Part shown: positions 25,989 through 33,807 of the stretch, in pieces | Position numbering within the stretch: position 1 is the stretch's first letter | How the letters are laid out: every line of letters starts with the position of its first letter | Assembly: GCF_900128485.1 (NCBI RefSeq) | Contig: NZ_LT635861.1 | Coordinates: 683,479-747,478 of the forward strand | Reading direction: 5' to 3' | DNA: 64,000 bases | From: Duodenibacillus massiliensis | Lineage (GTDB): Bacteria > Pseudomonadota > Gammaproteobacteria > Burkholderiales > Burkholderiaceae_F | The notes under the pieces: model-generated | Databases searched by the model: none | What the model was told of the DNA's origin: nothing | The model's input: only the letters and a program-made list of their open reading frames with translations | Program-made: the position numbers and the translations under genes

Positions 25989-27077
25989 CTAGGAAAAAAG
26001 TGCCTCAGCGAGGATTTCGGGCGTTGCGTGCGCCTGCGCCATCCGTTTGGCGCGTTCAATTTCCGTCGCTGAGAGTTCGGCCGTTAGTTCATCACAGCGG
26101 ATGCGGCACTGCGCGAGAAGCTCCGCCGTGTCTTTGCCGTCGCCGCGGGCATCACGGTCGGTCAGAACGCTTCTCACCTTCATCAGAAGCGCCAGGGCTT
26201 CAGCGGGCAGCCGGCCCGCGCGTGTTTCGCCCTCCGTGAGAAGCTTTGCCAGAAAAAGAAAAGCCGGGAGGTAGCCCTGCAGCGCACTGCGCCGGGCCCA
26301 GTCGCAGGCCGTGTCCGCGGACTTTCTGACGCCGTCACCCCGCCAGTGGAAAAACGCAAGCTGCAGCTGTGCGGCAGCGAGCCCCCCGCGGGCGGCTTCC
26401 GCGCACCAGTGAAGGGCTTCAGCGCTGTCGGCCTGCGGGTTGTCCGGTCTGAGGTTGAGTTCACTTAAGGCTAGTGCCGCTTTGGCGCTGCCCTTTAAGG
26501 CCGCACGTTTAAGCCGCTGCTGGGCCTGCCGCAGGTCCGTCGGACAGCCGCGGCCGGTGGCGTAGGCAATACCGGACTCGTATTCAGCCTCGGTGTGCCC
26601 CTGGGCTGCGGCAAGCCGAAACCAGGTGAGGGCCTCGGAGGGATTTTCTTCGCAGCCGAACCCCCAGAGGAGGGCTCGTCCGAGATCGTACTGGGCGTCT
26701 TTGTTGCCCATGACTGCGGCTTTGCGGAAAAGTTCCACGGCTTTTTCCGGATCGGGCCTCACCCCCTGACCGCGGGCAATCAGCAGTCCCAGCAGGTACT
26801 GCGAGGCCGTATGTTCTTTTTCCACGGCTTTTCTGAGCCACTTGACGGCCGCACGGTTGTCGGCGGAAATGACGGCGGTCTGCGCGAGCGTCCTCGCAAG
26901 CTCGTACTGCGCCTGCGGGGAGCCCTGGGCGGCTTCGCGCGTCCAGAGATCAACCTGAGTTTTTTCCGGCCGTGCCTGCGTTACGTCCCCCCGTAAGAGC
27001 GCAAGAACCCCGGCGGAAGCCGTATCAGCCCCCGTGCGTTTGGGAAGTTCAAAGCGCGTCTCAACGTTGGTGCGCAT
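25989..27077 (-). CDS. Sel1-like repeat (tetratricopeptide-related) protein
   Basis: 362 residues of about seven Sel1-like repeats, each near 36 residues with the pattern A.Y.LG..Y..G.G...D...A..W...AA.QG. Examples are AVKWLRKAVEKEHTASQYLL, AVELFRKAAVMGNKDAQYDL, ALTWFRLAAAQGHTEAEYES and ALHWCAEAARGGLAAAQLQL. These solenoids mediate protein-protein contacts. No signal peptide is visible, so it is probably cytoplasmic. It starts 4 bp after the membrane-protein gene upstream on the same strand, suggesting co-expression. Partner unknown. Confidence 0.88.
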   Translation of the reverse strand: MRTNVETRFELPKRTGADTASAGVLALLRGDVTQARPEKTQVDLWTREAAQGSPQAQYELARTLAQTAVISADNRAAVKWLRKAVEKEHTASQYLLGLLIARGQGVRPDPEKAVELFRKAAVMGNKDAQYDLGRALLWGFGCEENPSEALTWFRLAAAQGHTEAEYESGIAYATGRGCPTDLRQAQQRLKRAALKGSAKAALALSELNLRPDNPQADSAEALHWCAEAARGGLAAAQLQLAFFHWRGDGVRKSADTACDWARRSALQGYLPAFLFLAKLLTEGETRAGRLPAEALALLMKVRSVLTDRDARGDGKDTAELLAQCRIRCDELTAELSATEIERAKRMAQAHATPEILAEALFS

Positions 27078-27080
27078 GGC

Positions 27081-27578
27081 TTACTGCTGCAGAATCGGAG
27101 CGTCCGCAGGCAGCGGATCAATCCCGGTTAAATGCAGGAAAAGAACAAGTGTCAGGGCAAAAGCGGTGTAGGCGACCCAGCCGAAGGCGCCGATCATGAT
27201 TGCGCGGCCGAAAAATTTCCCTTTGTAGGCGATGCGGTTGCGGCGGATGTAGGTCACCTGGCGGATTCCCATGGAAAGCGTCCAGGAAATCCAGAAACCG
27301 ATAAAAAGCGCAATCATGAGATAGCGGCAGACGGGAATGTCGCGGATAAAGGGTTCGGCAATCGTGTAGGCAACGAACGTGAAAAAGCTCACGCGCACCC
27401 AGGCCATGCTTTTTTCCGCGAGGACCGGTTCATTTAATGTCCGCCAGTTAAAGCCCTGCAACAGTGCCCCGAACATCGGTGTGAAGATGAGTGTGAGAAT
27501 AATGCACACCACGGGGTTATAAAGGCGCAGCGGCTCTTCAGCCGTTTGGACAGAGGGGTTCTGAATGGTTTCAGGCAT
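27081..27578 (-). CDS. Small membrane protein of unknown function
   Basis: 165 residues from the preferred ATG at 27578 (a longer in-frame start at 27662 adds a polar, unconvincing tail). At least four hydrophobic segments are visible: LYNPVVCIILTLIFTPMFGA, VRVSFFTFVAYTIAEPFI, YLMIALFIGFWISWTLSM and AIMIGAFGWVAYTAFALTLV. A basic loop (RQVTYIRRNRIAYKGK) lies between the third and fourth. It resembles no family I can name with confidence. It is in an apparent operon with the Sel1-repeat gene downstream. Confidence 0.65.
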   Translation of the reverse strand: MPETIQNPSVQTAEEPLRLYNPVVCIILTLIFTPMFGALLQGFNWRTLNEPVLAEKSMAWVRVSFFTFVAYTIAEPFIRDIPVCRYLMIALFIGFWISWTLSMGIRQVTYIRRNRIAYKGKFFGRAIMIGAFGWVAYTAFALTLVLFLHLTGIDPLPADAPILQQ

Positions 27579-27779
27579 TTCGTTGTCTGAGGGCGGCGCT
27601 TGCCGGCACGCCCTGAATTGAGGTTGAGCGAATTGTAGGTGGAAATCGGCGGAAACGCCCAAGGCTTAAACGGGCTGCGGCACTTGCAGCGCTTCTTATG
27701 ATTATGGATCGAAAAGATCGCTGTGGCCGAGCATGATTGCGCGCATCTGCTCGGCATGTTCAGACCAGTAACTGGTACT

Positions 27780-27801
27780 TTTTGGGATCATGATCCCAAA
27801 A
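27780..27801. promoter_or_regulatory. Perfect 22-bp palindrome downstream of the AAA/DUF4143 gene
   Basis: TTTTGGGATCA followed directly by its exact reverse complement. Two related palindromes lie upstream of the same gene at 29040 and 29072, all sharing TTTTGGGA...CC.AAAA. Probably an operator or a recognition site linked to the gene. Confidence 0.55.
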
Positions 27802-27833
27802 TTTGCTAAATAGAAGACTTCCCGTCGAGTTGG

Positions 27834-29009
27834 TCAAGGACTTGGAGGGGCGTCAAAGGCATTAGCCAAGATCGCAGGAGCGGCTGGCTCTTGGTCGATA
27901 TTGTCGGGGGAGACAACAGTCACCGGAATGTTCGGATAGGCGCGTGTAAATGCTCTGATTGAGTTGGAATTGGTTTTGTTGCCGGCCTTGCACTCAAAGG
28001 CTGCAATGGTGCCGTTCACAATTTCGATAAAGTCCATCTCATGCTGCTTTTTGGTTCGCCAGATATAGATTTCGCCGCCGTCGCGCCTGAAGGCATGGAG
28101 CTTCAAACGTTCTGTGAAGAACAAGTTTTCCCAAAGAGCGCCCTTGTCTTCGCGCGCAGGCACAGGTGTGAAGTTCTTCAATAGCGCATTGCGAATTCCA
28201 TTATCGTAGAAATAGATTTTCTTACTGAGTTTGAGCTCTGCCGTTGGGTTTCTCGTCCACGAAGGAACGACCTTCAAGATGAAACAGGAGGCCAATAAAT
28301 CGACATAGCGTTCGATCGTCTTGTTTTGAATGCCAAGTTCGGAAGCGATGGAGCCGTAGCGGATTTCCGAGCCAACATTGGCAGCAAGGAACTTAACGAG
28401 CTTTGTGAGATCGGTAGGCTTTCTGACTTCTGTCAGTTTGAACAAGTCCTTGTACAAAATGGAATCTGTGAAGTCGAGAAGGTACTCTTTGGCGTGAGCA
28501 GGATCATTGATGACATCAGGATGGCAGCCATAGATCATGCGATCATTGATTTGGCGCTTTACCTCGATCCAGCTGCTGTGTTCGGCAAGTTCTTCCAGAG
28601 AAAGAGGCCACAGGTTGTACGAATTGAAGCGGCCGGCTGCGGATTCTTTGAGATGGCCGCCAAGGTCTAGGGCGCTGGAACCGGTTACGAAGATGCGCGA
28701 GTCCGTTGTGTTGTTATCGACCATGCGCTTGATCACGCGGCCAATGTTCGGCACAAACTGCGCTTCGTCAATGATGACATTGGGAAATTGCTGTGTCAGC
28801 GTGAGAAATGTCTTCGGATCAGCAAGGATGCTCAGGTCGTCGTCATCTTCTCCGGAGAGCTTAATGAAACGCTGGTTCTGTACAAGATGGTCGAGCATCG
28901 TACTTTTGCCTACCTGGCGAGGACCGAGAATCAGCTCCGCTCGATTGCGGAGTGTGCCTTTTAAGATGTGGTCTTCGAGCTCGCGGCGAATGTAGGCAAA
29001 GTTGAACAT
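27834..29009 (-). CDS. AAA-family ATPase with DUF4143 domain
   Basis: 391 residues. N-terminal P-loop (ILGPRQVGKST, about 28-38), Walker B (NVIIDEAQFVP, about 93-103), sensor (FVTGSSALDLGG), then a winged-helix-like segment (YGSIASELGIQNKTIERYVD) and a C-terminal restriction-endonuclease-like DUF4143 domain (EMDFIEIVNGTIAAFECKAG, about 340-360). This family is widespread in gut anaerobes. Its role is unsettled, and a link to mobile or selfish behaviour has been suspected. Here it stands alone with palindromes on both sides and reads as an accessory insertion between housekeeping genes. No partner gene is visible. Confidence 0.88.
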   Translation of the reverse strand: MFNFAYIRRELEDHILKGTLRNRAELILGPRQVGKSTMLDHLVQNQRFIKLSGEDDDDLSILADPKTFLTLTQQFPNVIIDEAQFVPNIGRVIKRMVDNNTTDSRIFVTGSSALDLGGHLKESAAGRFNSYNLWPLSLEELAEHSSWIEVKRQINDRMIYGCHPDVINDPAHAKEYLLDFTDSILYKDLFKLTEVRKPTDLTKLVKFLAANVGSEIRYGSIASELGIQNKTIERYVDLLASCFILKVVPSWTRNPTAELKLSKKIYFYDNGIRNALLKNFTPVPAREDKGALWENLFFTERLKLHAFRRDGGEIYIWRTKKQHEMDFIEIVNGTIAAFECKAGNKTNSNSIRAFTRAYPNIPVTVVSPDNIDQEPAAPAILANAFDAPPSP

Positions 29010-29039
29010 GATGATGAGCTAACCTGCAGAATTAGAACT

Positions 29040-29061
29040 TTTTGGGATTATATTCCTAAAA
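29040..29061. promoter_or_regulatory. Imperfect 22-bp palindrome upstream of the AAA/DUF4143 gene (proximal)
   Basis: Half-site TTTTGGGATTA against TATTCCTAAAA, 9 of 11 positions symmetric. It lies 31 bp upstream of the ATPase start on the minus strand, where an autoregulatory operator would be expected. Confidence 0.55.
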
Positions 29062-29071
29062 AAGCGTGAAA

Positions 29072-29093
29072 TTTTGGGAATATAGTGCCAAAA
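29072..29093. promoter_or_regulatory. Imperfect 22-bp palindrome upstream of the AAA/DUF4143 gene (distal)
   Basis: Half-site TTTTGGGAATA against TAGTGCCAAAA, 9 of 11 positions symmetric, with the flanking AAA/TTT also paired. The spacing from the proximal copy is 32 bp centre to centre, about three helical turns. Confidence 0.55.
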
Positions 29094-29171
29094 TTTACCG
29101 AAAATGCCTGTCGAGGTGTTTGCAACCATGCAAACGTTCTCGAAATCGCAGGTTTGAGCGCCACATCCTGC

Positions 29172-29218
29172 CCTGCTAAACAACCCCGCGCTTTCAAGCG
29201 CGTGTTGTTTAGAGCAGG
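29172..29218. repeat. Long near-perfect hairpin in the intergenic region
   Basis: CCTGC, TAAACAAC and CGCGCTT pair with AAGCGCG, GTTGTTTA and GCAGG, giving about 20 paired bases with a 2-base loop and small bulges. The core resembles the right-end hairpin of the tnpB element at 43150 (CTAAACA.CCCGCGCTT). It may be a solo remnant of an IS605-type end. The surrounding gap 29094-29367 shows no gene. Confidence 0.5.
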
Positions 29219-29306
29219 CAGACATCGGGTAAGCCCAGCCTTTGCGGCAGCCCTGCCGGAATCAGAAATCCGCAGCATCACGCCCGAAAACTTTTCGGAG
29301 ACAATG

Positions 29307-29342
29307 AAAAACCCGGCATGCTGAATGAGCCTGCCGGGTTTT
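29307..29342 (-). terminator. Terminator of the alanine symporter gene
   Basis: AAAACCCGGCA pairs with TGCCGGGTTTT across a 14-base loop. On the minus strand it lies 26 bp after the symporter stop. Confidence 0.85.
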
Positions 29343-29367
29343 AGAGAATCCTCAGAAAGAGGTCGGC

Positions 29368-30759
29368 TTACTTCCCTGCCAGTTCCTTCTGCGTCTTTTC
29401 CACCATCGCGAGTTTGGCTTCAAAGTCGTTCAGAGAATACACAACGACCTTGTTGAGAGCCAGAAGGGCAATGAGGTTAGGGATCACCATCAGGCCGTTA
29501 AAGAGGTCGGCCAGAGACCAGACGAGGTCAACCTTGAGTGTTGCGCCCAGGATGATGAAGGCGCACACCAAAAGGCGGTAGGGGAGAAGCCCGCGGCCCT
29601 TAAAGAGGAAGCGGACATTCTGTTCACCGAAGAAGTACCAGCCGATGATCGTGGAGAAGGCAAAGAAGAAGAGGCACACCGCCACAAAGCTCATGCCGAT
29701 GCTGCCTAAGCCCACGTTGTAGGCTTGCTGCGTGAGTTCGATGCCCGTGGTCTTGTAGTCAAGAACGCCGGTCACAAGAATCACAATCCCCGTAAAGGTC
29801 ACGATGATGAGGGTTGCAGCCACACCGAAGATGGCGACAAGGCCCTGTTCCACCGGGTGCTCAACCTTCGCTACGGCGTGCGCGTGGGGCGTCGAACCCA
29901 TACCGGCTTCATTAGAAAAGAGCCCGCGGGCCACACCGAACTGCATCGCTTTGGCAACCGTGAGACCCAAAGCGCCGCCGGCGACAGCCTGGGGATTAAA
30001 GGCCGCTTCGATGATGAGTTCAAAGGCCGGAATAATCTGCGCGGCGTGCATGCAGATCACCCACGTGCCGCCCACGATGTAAATGGCAGCCATGGCGGGA
30101 ACGATCTTTTCCGTGACGCTCGCAAGCCGCCCGATACCGCCGAAGAAGACGAAACCGGAAAGCACGGCAACCACAACGCCCGTGATCAGAAGCGGCATGT
30201 CAAAGGCCGTCTTCATGGCCATTGAAATAGAGTTGGACTGTACGGCGTTACCGATGCAGCCCAGGGCAATGATGATGGCAATGGAGAAAAAGACAGCCAT
30301 CGGACGGAATTTTTCGCCCATACCCTTGGTGATGTAGTAGGCGGGGCCGCCCACGATGTGGCCATTGGCGTCCTTGTCACGGTAGGTCTGGGCGAGCACG
30401 GCTTCCGCAAAGATCGTCGCCATACCGAAAAAGGCCGCTACCCAAAGCCAGAAAAGGGCACCGGGGCCGCCCGAAACGATGGCTGTGGCGGTACCAGCGA
30501 CGTTACCGGTACCGACCTGAGCGGCAATGGCGGTCGCGAGAGCCTGAAACGAACTCATACCGGTCTTGTCGGCGCGCTTACCGAAGAGCGATGCGCCGCC
30601 GAAAAGGATCTTAAGCGCGAGGCCGAACTTTCTGACTTGAACGAAACGCAGACGGATCGTGTAGAAGATACCGGTACCGCACAGCAGGGGAATAAGACAG
30701 AAAACACCCCAAAGTACGCTGTTGACGTCGCCGACAAGGCTGTTTAGCCAGTCCATCAT
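29368..30759 (-). CDS. Sodium:alanine/glycine symporter (AGCS family)
   Basis: Inner-membrane sodium-coupled importer of alanine or glycine, 463 residues and about 11 membrane segments. The family blocks are clear: SSFQALATAIAAQVGTGNVA (about 65-85, substrate and sodium binding), GGPGALFWLWVAAFFGMAT, GGPAYYITKGMG, and FGVARGLFSNEAGMGSTPHA (about 270-290). It fits an amino-acid-fermenting lifestyle together with peptidase T. It is a single-gene unit with its own terminator. The upstream 290-bp gap shows no recognisable glycine riboswitch. Confidence 0.94.
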   Translation of the reverse strand: MMDWLNSLVGDVNSVLWGVFCLIPLLCGTGIFYTIRLRFVQVRKFGLALKILFGGASLFGKRADKTGMSSFQALATAIAAQVGTGNVAGTATAIVSGGPGALFWLWVAAFFGMATIFAEAVLAQTYRDKDANGHIVGGPAYYITKGMGEKFRPMAVFFSIAIIIALGCIGNAVQSNSISMAMKTAFDMPLLITGVVVAVLSGFVFFGGIGRLASVTEKIVPAMAAIYIVGGTWVICMHAAQIIPAFELIIEAAFNPQAVAGGALGLTVAKAMQFGVARGLFSNEAGMGSTPHAHAVAKVEHPVEQGLVAIFGVAATLIIVTFTGIVILVTGVLDYKTTGIELTQQAYNVGLGSIGMSFVAVCLFFFAFSTIIGWYFFGEQNVRFLFKGRGLLPYRLLVCAFIILGATLKVDLVWSLADLFNGLMVIPNLIALLALNKVVVYSLNDFEAKLAMVEKTQKELAGK

Positions 30760-31047
30760 TTGGAAATCACCCTGTGAAAATTAGTCAAGGAGCGGACACG
30801 TCCTTCGTATCCTTTTGTAAGAATTACGCGCAGAATGTTAGCGCGAGTGGCTGAGTCTATAGAAGCGCAGGCCCGATCTGTGCGGATTTGCGCCAAAAAT
30901 TTTGAATTTAATCGTCGGACTATGACTTCCTGCGGGATCGGCTGAGCAATTCCCCGTAAGCGAGTCAAAGTGGCTGTAAGACAAAACAATTAGAGTCTCA
31001 AGCGAGCGGTCTTAACCGCAAAAAATAAAAAACGAAAGGAAAGAAAG

Positions 31048-31530
31048 ATGACTGACGGGCGGGACTTAAAGGCGGGCGACAAGGCGCCGGATTTTGAACT
31101 GATGACGGACGCCGGGGAGTCCGTGCGGTTGTCAGAGCTTCGCGGGCACAAGGTGATTCTTTACTTTTACCCGGAAGACAATACGCCGGGGTGCACCGCA
31201 CAGGCGCAGGATTTCCGCGACACGATCAAAGACTTTAAGGCCCTGGGCTACAGCATCTACGGTGTCTCCAACGACAATCAGGCAAGCCACTGCGATTTTC
31301 GTGACCGCTATAAGCTCACGTTCCCGCTTTTGTGTGACACCGATCGCACAGTGAGCAACCTCTACGGCGTGATGACCGAGCAGGTTAAAGACGGCAAGCC
31401 TCGCATCCGTATCGAGCGTTCGACTTTCGTGATCGACGAAAACGGTGTTCTCACACACGTACTGCGTAACGTCGTGGCGCGCGTGCATGTGGGAGAGCTC
31501 TTAAAGCTTCTCTCCGGCAAGGATGCCTGA
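31048..31530 (+). CDS. bcp: Thioredoxin-dependent thiol peroxidase (Bcp/PrxQ)
   Basis: Cytoplasmic peroxiredoxin of the BCP group, 160 residues, that reduces hydroperoxides using thioredoxin. The peroxidatic Cys lies in FYPEDNTPGCTAQAQDFRD (about residue 50), where BCP enzymes have PxxxTxxC. The N-terminal DKAPDFEL and the central SHCDFRDRYKLTFPLLCD are typical. AAAGGAAAGAAAG precedes the ATG. The vsr gene follows 20 bp later and may share its transcript. OxyR is encoded about 1.3 kb away, so oxidative-stress control is plausible but not shown. Confidence 0.94.
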   Translation: MTDGRDLKAGDKAPDFELMTDAGESVRLSELRGHKVILYFYPEDNTPGCTAQAQDFRDTIKDFKALGYSIYGVSNDNQASHCDFRDRYKLTFPLLCDTDRTVSNLYGVMTEQVKDGKPRIRIERSTFVIDENGVLTHVLRNVVARVHVGELLKLLSGKDA

Positions 31531-31550
31531 TTTTTTGCGGCTCCGGCGTC

Positions 31551-31955
31551 ATGGACATCAAGTCGGCTTCTGAGCGAAGCGCCAATATGGCGGCGATCCG
31601 CTCGAAAAACACAAAGCCCGAAATCATTGTCCGAAAGACGCTCACCGCCGCAGGCTGCCGCTACCGGTTAAACCGCAGCGACATTCCCGGAAAACCGGAT
31701 ATCGCCATGATCGGCCGCCGCATCGCGATCTTTGTGCACGGCTGTTTCTGGCACGCGCACGCGGGTTGCCCGAGAGCGTCGGTGCCGTCTGCGCACCACG
31801 CTTTCTGGGTTGAAAAGCTTGCCCGCAACAAAGCACGCGACGCGGCCGTGCTCGATAAGCTGCTTGAGAGCGGCTGGCGTGTTTTCCGGGTCTGGGAGTG
31901 TGCTTTAAGGACCAAAGCCGAGCGGGATGCCGTCGGCCGCAAAATCCGGGCATAG
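31551..31955 (+). CDS. vsr: Very short patch repair endonuclease (Vsr), orphan
   Basis: 134-residue strand-specific mismatch endonuclease that nicks at T:G mismatches arising by deamination of 5-methylcytosine. All family landmarks are present: RSANMAAIRSKNTKPEI at the N-terminus, the catalytic Asp in IPGKPDIAM (about residue 45), and the zinc/active-site block VHGCFWHAHAGCP (about 60-72). It is intact and of full length. No DNA cytosine methyltransferase lies in the window, although vsr is usually next to dcm, so the matching methylase must be elsewhere or lost. Confidence 0.93.
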   Translation: MDIKSASERSANMAAIRSKNTKPEIIVRKTLTAAGCRYRLNRSDIPGKPDIAMIGRRIAIFVHGCFWHAHAGCPRASVPSAHHAFWVEKLARNKARDAAVLDKLLESGWRVFRVWECALRTKAERDAVGRKIRA

Positions 31956-32118
31956 ATCGAAAGTGACGCGCGGTTTGGTAATATTGCCGGGAGCCGCCAT
32001 TAAGCCCGTGTTGTTCCGTGTACAGATTGTTGCGAAATTATCCGAAAGTGCCCGACGGTTTGCGCGAACCCTTTTAGAGTGCGGTCAAGAAAAATTGTTT
32101 TCGAAAAGGAATTACACC

Positions 32119-32766
32119 ATGGCCATGCATAAGGACATTTACACGGAAGCCCCGTCAAGCGCGGATACGCTTGCCAACCTCGGGCCTTTGGCGCGCCTTG
32201 CCGGCACCTGGTACGGCGATCAGGGCGTTGACACGCACCCGCAGGCTGACGGCCCGGAAACCGAGCCTTACATCGAGCGCATCGTGATGGAGCCGATTGA
32301 CGCACAGAATAACGGTCCGCAGGTTCTCTACGGCCTTCGCTACCACGTGCATATCGTTAAGCCCGGGGAACTTGCCGGTTTCCACGATCAGGTGGGCTAC
32401 TGGCTTTGGGAGCCCGCGACCGGCCAGATTACGCATACGCTTGCGATTCCGCGCGCGCAGGTGGCGATGGCAACGGGCGTTGCCAAACCGGGCGACAAGA
32501 CGATTACGGTGAAGGCCGAGCGGGGGTCGCTCACAAACGGCATCATCTCCGGCCCCTTCCTCGAAGAGGCTTTCAAGACCGTTGAGTGGACGATGAGCAT
32601 CACTTTTAACGACGACGGTACCTGGAGTTACGATCAGGTCACCAAGCTCATTGTTCCCGGTGTTGAAGGGGAGTTCCTGCACACCGACCACAACACCCTT
32701 CGCATGATCGAATACCCGCGTCCCAATCCGCGCGGTATTGACGAAGGTATTTTCCTGCGCCGTTGA
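32119..32766 (+). CDS. Heme-binding beta-barrel (nitrobindin/FABP-like) protein
   Basis: 215 residues from ATG 32119, which follows AAAAGG; the frame is open further upstream to 31927 but overlaps vsr. The opening LGPLARLAGTWYGDQGVD matches the start of the nitrobindin-like beta-barrel (L.GtW.G.G). The rest alternates short polar and hydrophobic strands (YGLRYHVHIV, GYWLWEPATGQITHTLAIPR, KTVEWTMSITFNDDGTWSYD), ending near ENTLRMIEY-like strands with several His residues. Relatives bind heme or fatty acids in the cytoplasm. Ligand binding here is inferred. A bidirectional terminator follows. Confidence 0.65.
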   Translation: MAMHKDIYTEAPSSADTLANLGPLARLAGTWYGDQGVDTHPQADGPETEPYIERIVMEPIDAQNNGPQVLYGLRYHVHIVKPGELAGFHDQVGYWLWEPATGQITHTLAIPRAQVAMATGVAKPGDKTITVKAERGSLTNGIISGPFLEEAFKTVEWTMSITFNDDGTWSYDQVTKLIVPGVEGEFLHTDHNTLRMIEYPRPNPRGIDEGIFLRR

Positions 32767-32782
32767 TTTTTAAACGGGCAGT

Positions 32783-32824
32783 AAAAAGCCTCCGTGCGTT
32801 TTTAAAAGCGCCGGAGGCTTTTTT
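32783..32824. terminator. Bidirectional terminator between the beta-barrel gene and oxyR
   Basis: AAAAAGCCTCCG pairs with CGGAGGCTTTTT, with A and T tracts on both sides. It lies between two convergent genes and can serve both. Confidence 0.88.
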
Positions 32825-32841
32825 AACGGGACGTCAGAGCT

Positions 32842-33783
32842 TTAGGCCGGAACCGCCGGGAGGCTTGTGAGCATGCGGCAGCCGTGGAGATTGCGGATAA
32901 GTTCCACGCCGTGCTGCACGGCCTGCACGGCGGGCACGCGCGGGAAGGTCTTGCGCCAGGCAAGCACCACGCGGCGCTTGGGGACGCTCGGGCGCTCAAA
33001 AGGCACGATGCGGATCAGGGGGTTGTGATCGTAGAAGGGCACCGCGCTTGACGGGAGAATCGTGACGCCCAGGCCCTGCGCGACCATGTAGCAGATTGTC
33101 TGCAGCGAGCTGCCTTCGACGCTTTTTTTGGCGTTGGGGTCGCTTCGGAGCGTATCGGCACAGAAATCAAGTACCTGATCGCGGAAGCAGTGGCCGGACC
33201 CCAACAGAAGCATCGGTTCATTTTTGACGTCCTGGCGCGAAATCGCCGGCCGGTGCGCGAGCGGGTGGTTTGCCGGCACCACAGCCACAAATTCTTCGTC
33301 GTAGAGGGGCTGAATCATGATGCCCGGCTGATCAATCGGGAGCGACACGATCGCAGCGTCAAGCTGACCGCTTTTAAGCTGCTCAAGAAGGTTCGCGGTG
33401 AGGCCTTCCGTGAGAATAAGCGGCATGTTGGCAGCCACTTTGTGCATGCTGCTCACGAGATCCGGAATGAGGTAGGGGGCGATCGTGCAAATCGTTCCCA
33501 GGCGCAGCTCCCCGCTTAAGGGATCTTTACCCTGCTGGGCGCAGACGCGCAACAGGGCAGCGTCTTCCAAAACCCGCTGGGCGCGTTCAACGATCAGTTT
33601 GCCGATCGGCGTGACGGTGACGTCTGAGCTCTTACGCTCAAAAATCTTGACGCCCAGTTCCTCTTCGAGCTTACGCACGGCCACGGAAAGAGAAGGCTGG
33701 GAGACGCTGCAGCTTTCGGCCGCCCGTCCGAAATGGTGTTCCTGCGCAACGGCAAGGACATATTTGAGTTCAGTCAGTGTCAT
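32842..33783 (-). CDS. oxyR: Hydrogen-peroxide-sensing regulator OxyR
   Basis: LysR-family regulator of 313 residues. The helix-turn-helix is in FGRAAESCSVSQPSLSVAVR (about 18-37). The redox pair falls exactly at C199 and C208 in LLLGSGHCFRDQVLDFC, the positions used by E. coli OxyR to form its peroxide-induced disulfide, which makes the assignment strong. It lies 24 bp downstream of recG on the same strand, so ridA-recG-oxyR may be one transcript; an oxyR/recG linkage also occurs in Pseudomonas aeruginosa. Likely targets nearby include bcp. Confidence 0.95.
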   Translation of the reverse strand: MTLTELKYVLAVAQEHHFGRAAESCSVSQPSLSVAVRKLEEELGVKIFERKSSDVTVTPIGKLIVERAQRVLEDAALLRVCAQQGKDPLSGELRLGTICTIAPYLIPDLVSSMHKVAANMPLILTEGLTANLLEQLKSGQLDAAIVSLPIDQPGIMIQPLYDEEFVAVVPANHPLAHRPAISRQDVKNEPMLLLGSGHCFRDQVLDFCADTLRSDPNAKKSVEGSSLQTICYMVAQGLGVTILPSSAVPFYDHNPLIRIVPFERPSVPKRRVVLAWRKTFPRVPAVQAVQHGVELIRNLHGCRMLTSLPAVPA

Positions 33784-33807
33784 AGTAGGGACTCACTTGG
33801 GGTGTGC

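Noticed and set aside
30760..31047. Glycine riboswitch before the alanine/glycine symporter
   Set aside because: The minus-strand leader was read for the two-aptamer glycine pattern and the conserved core was not found.
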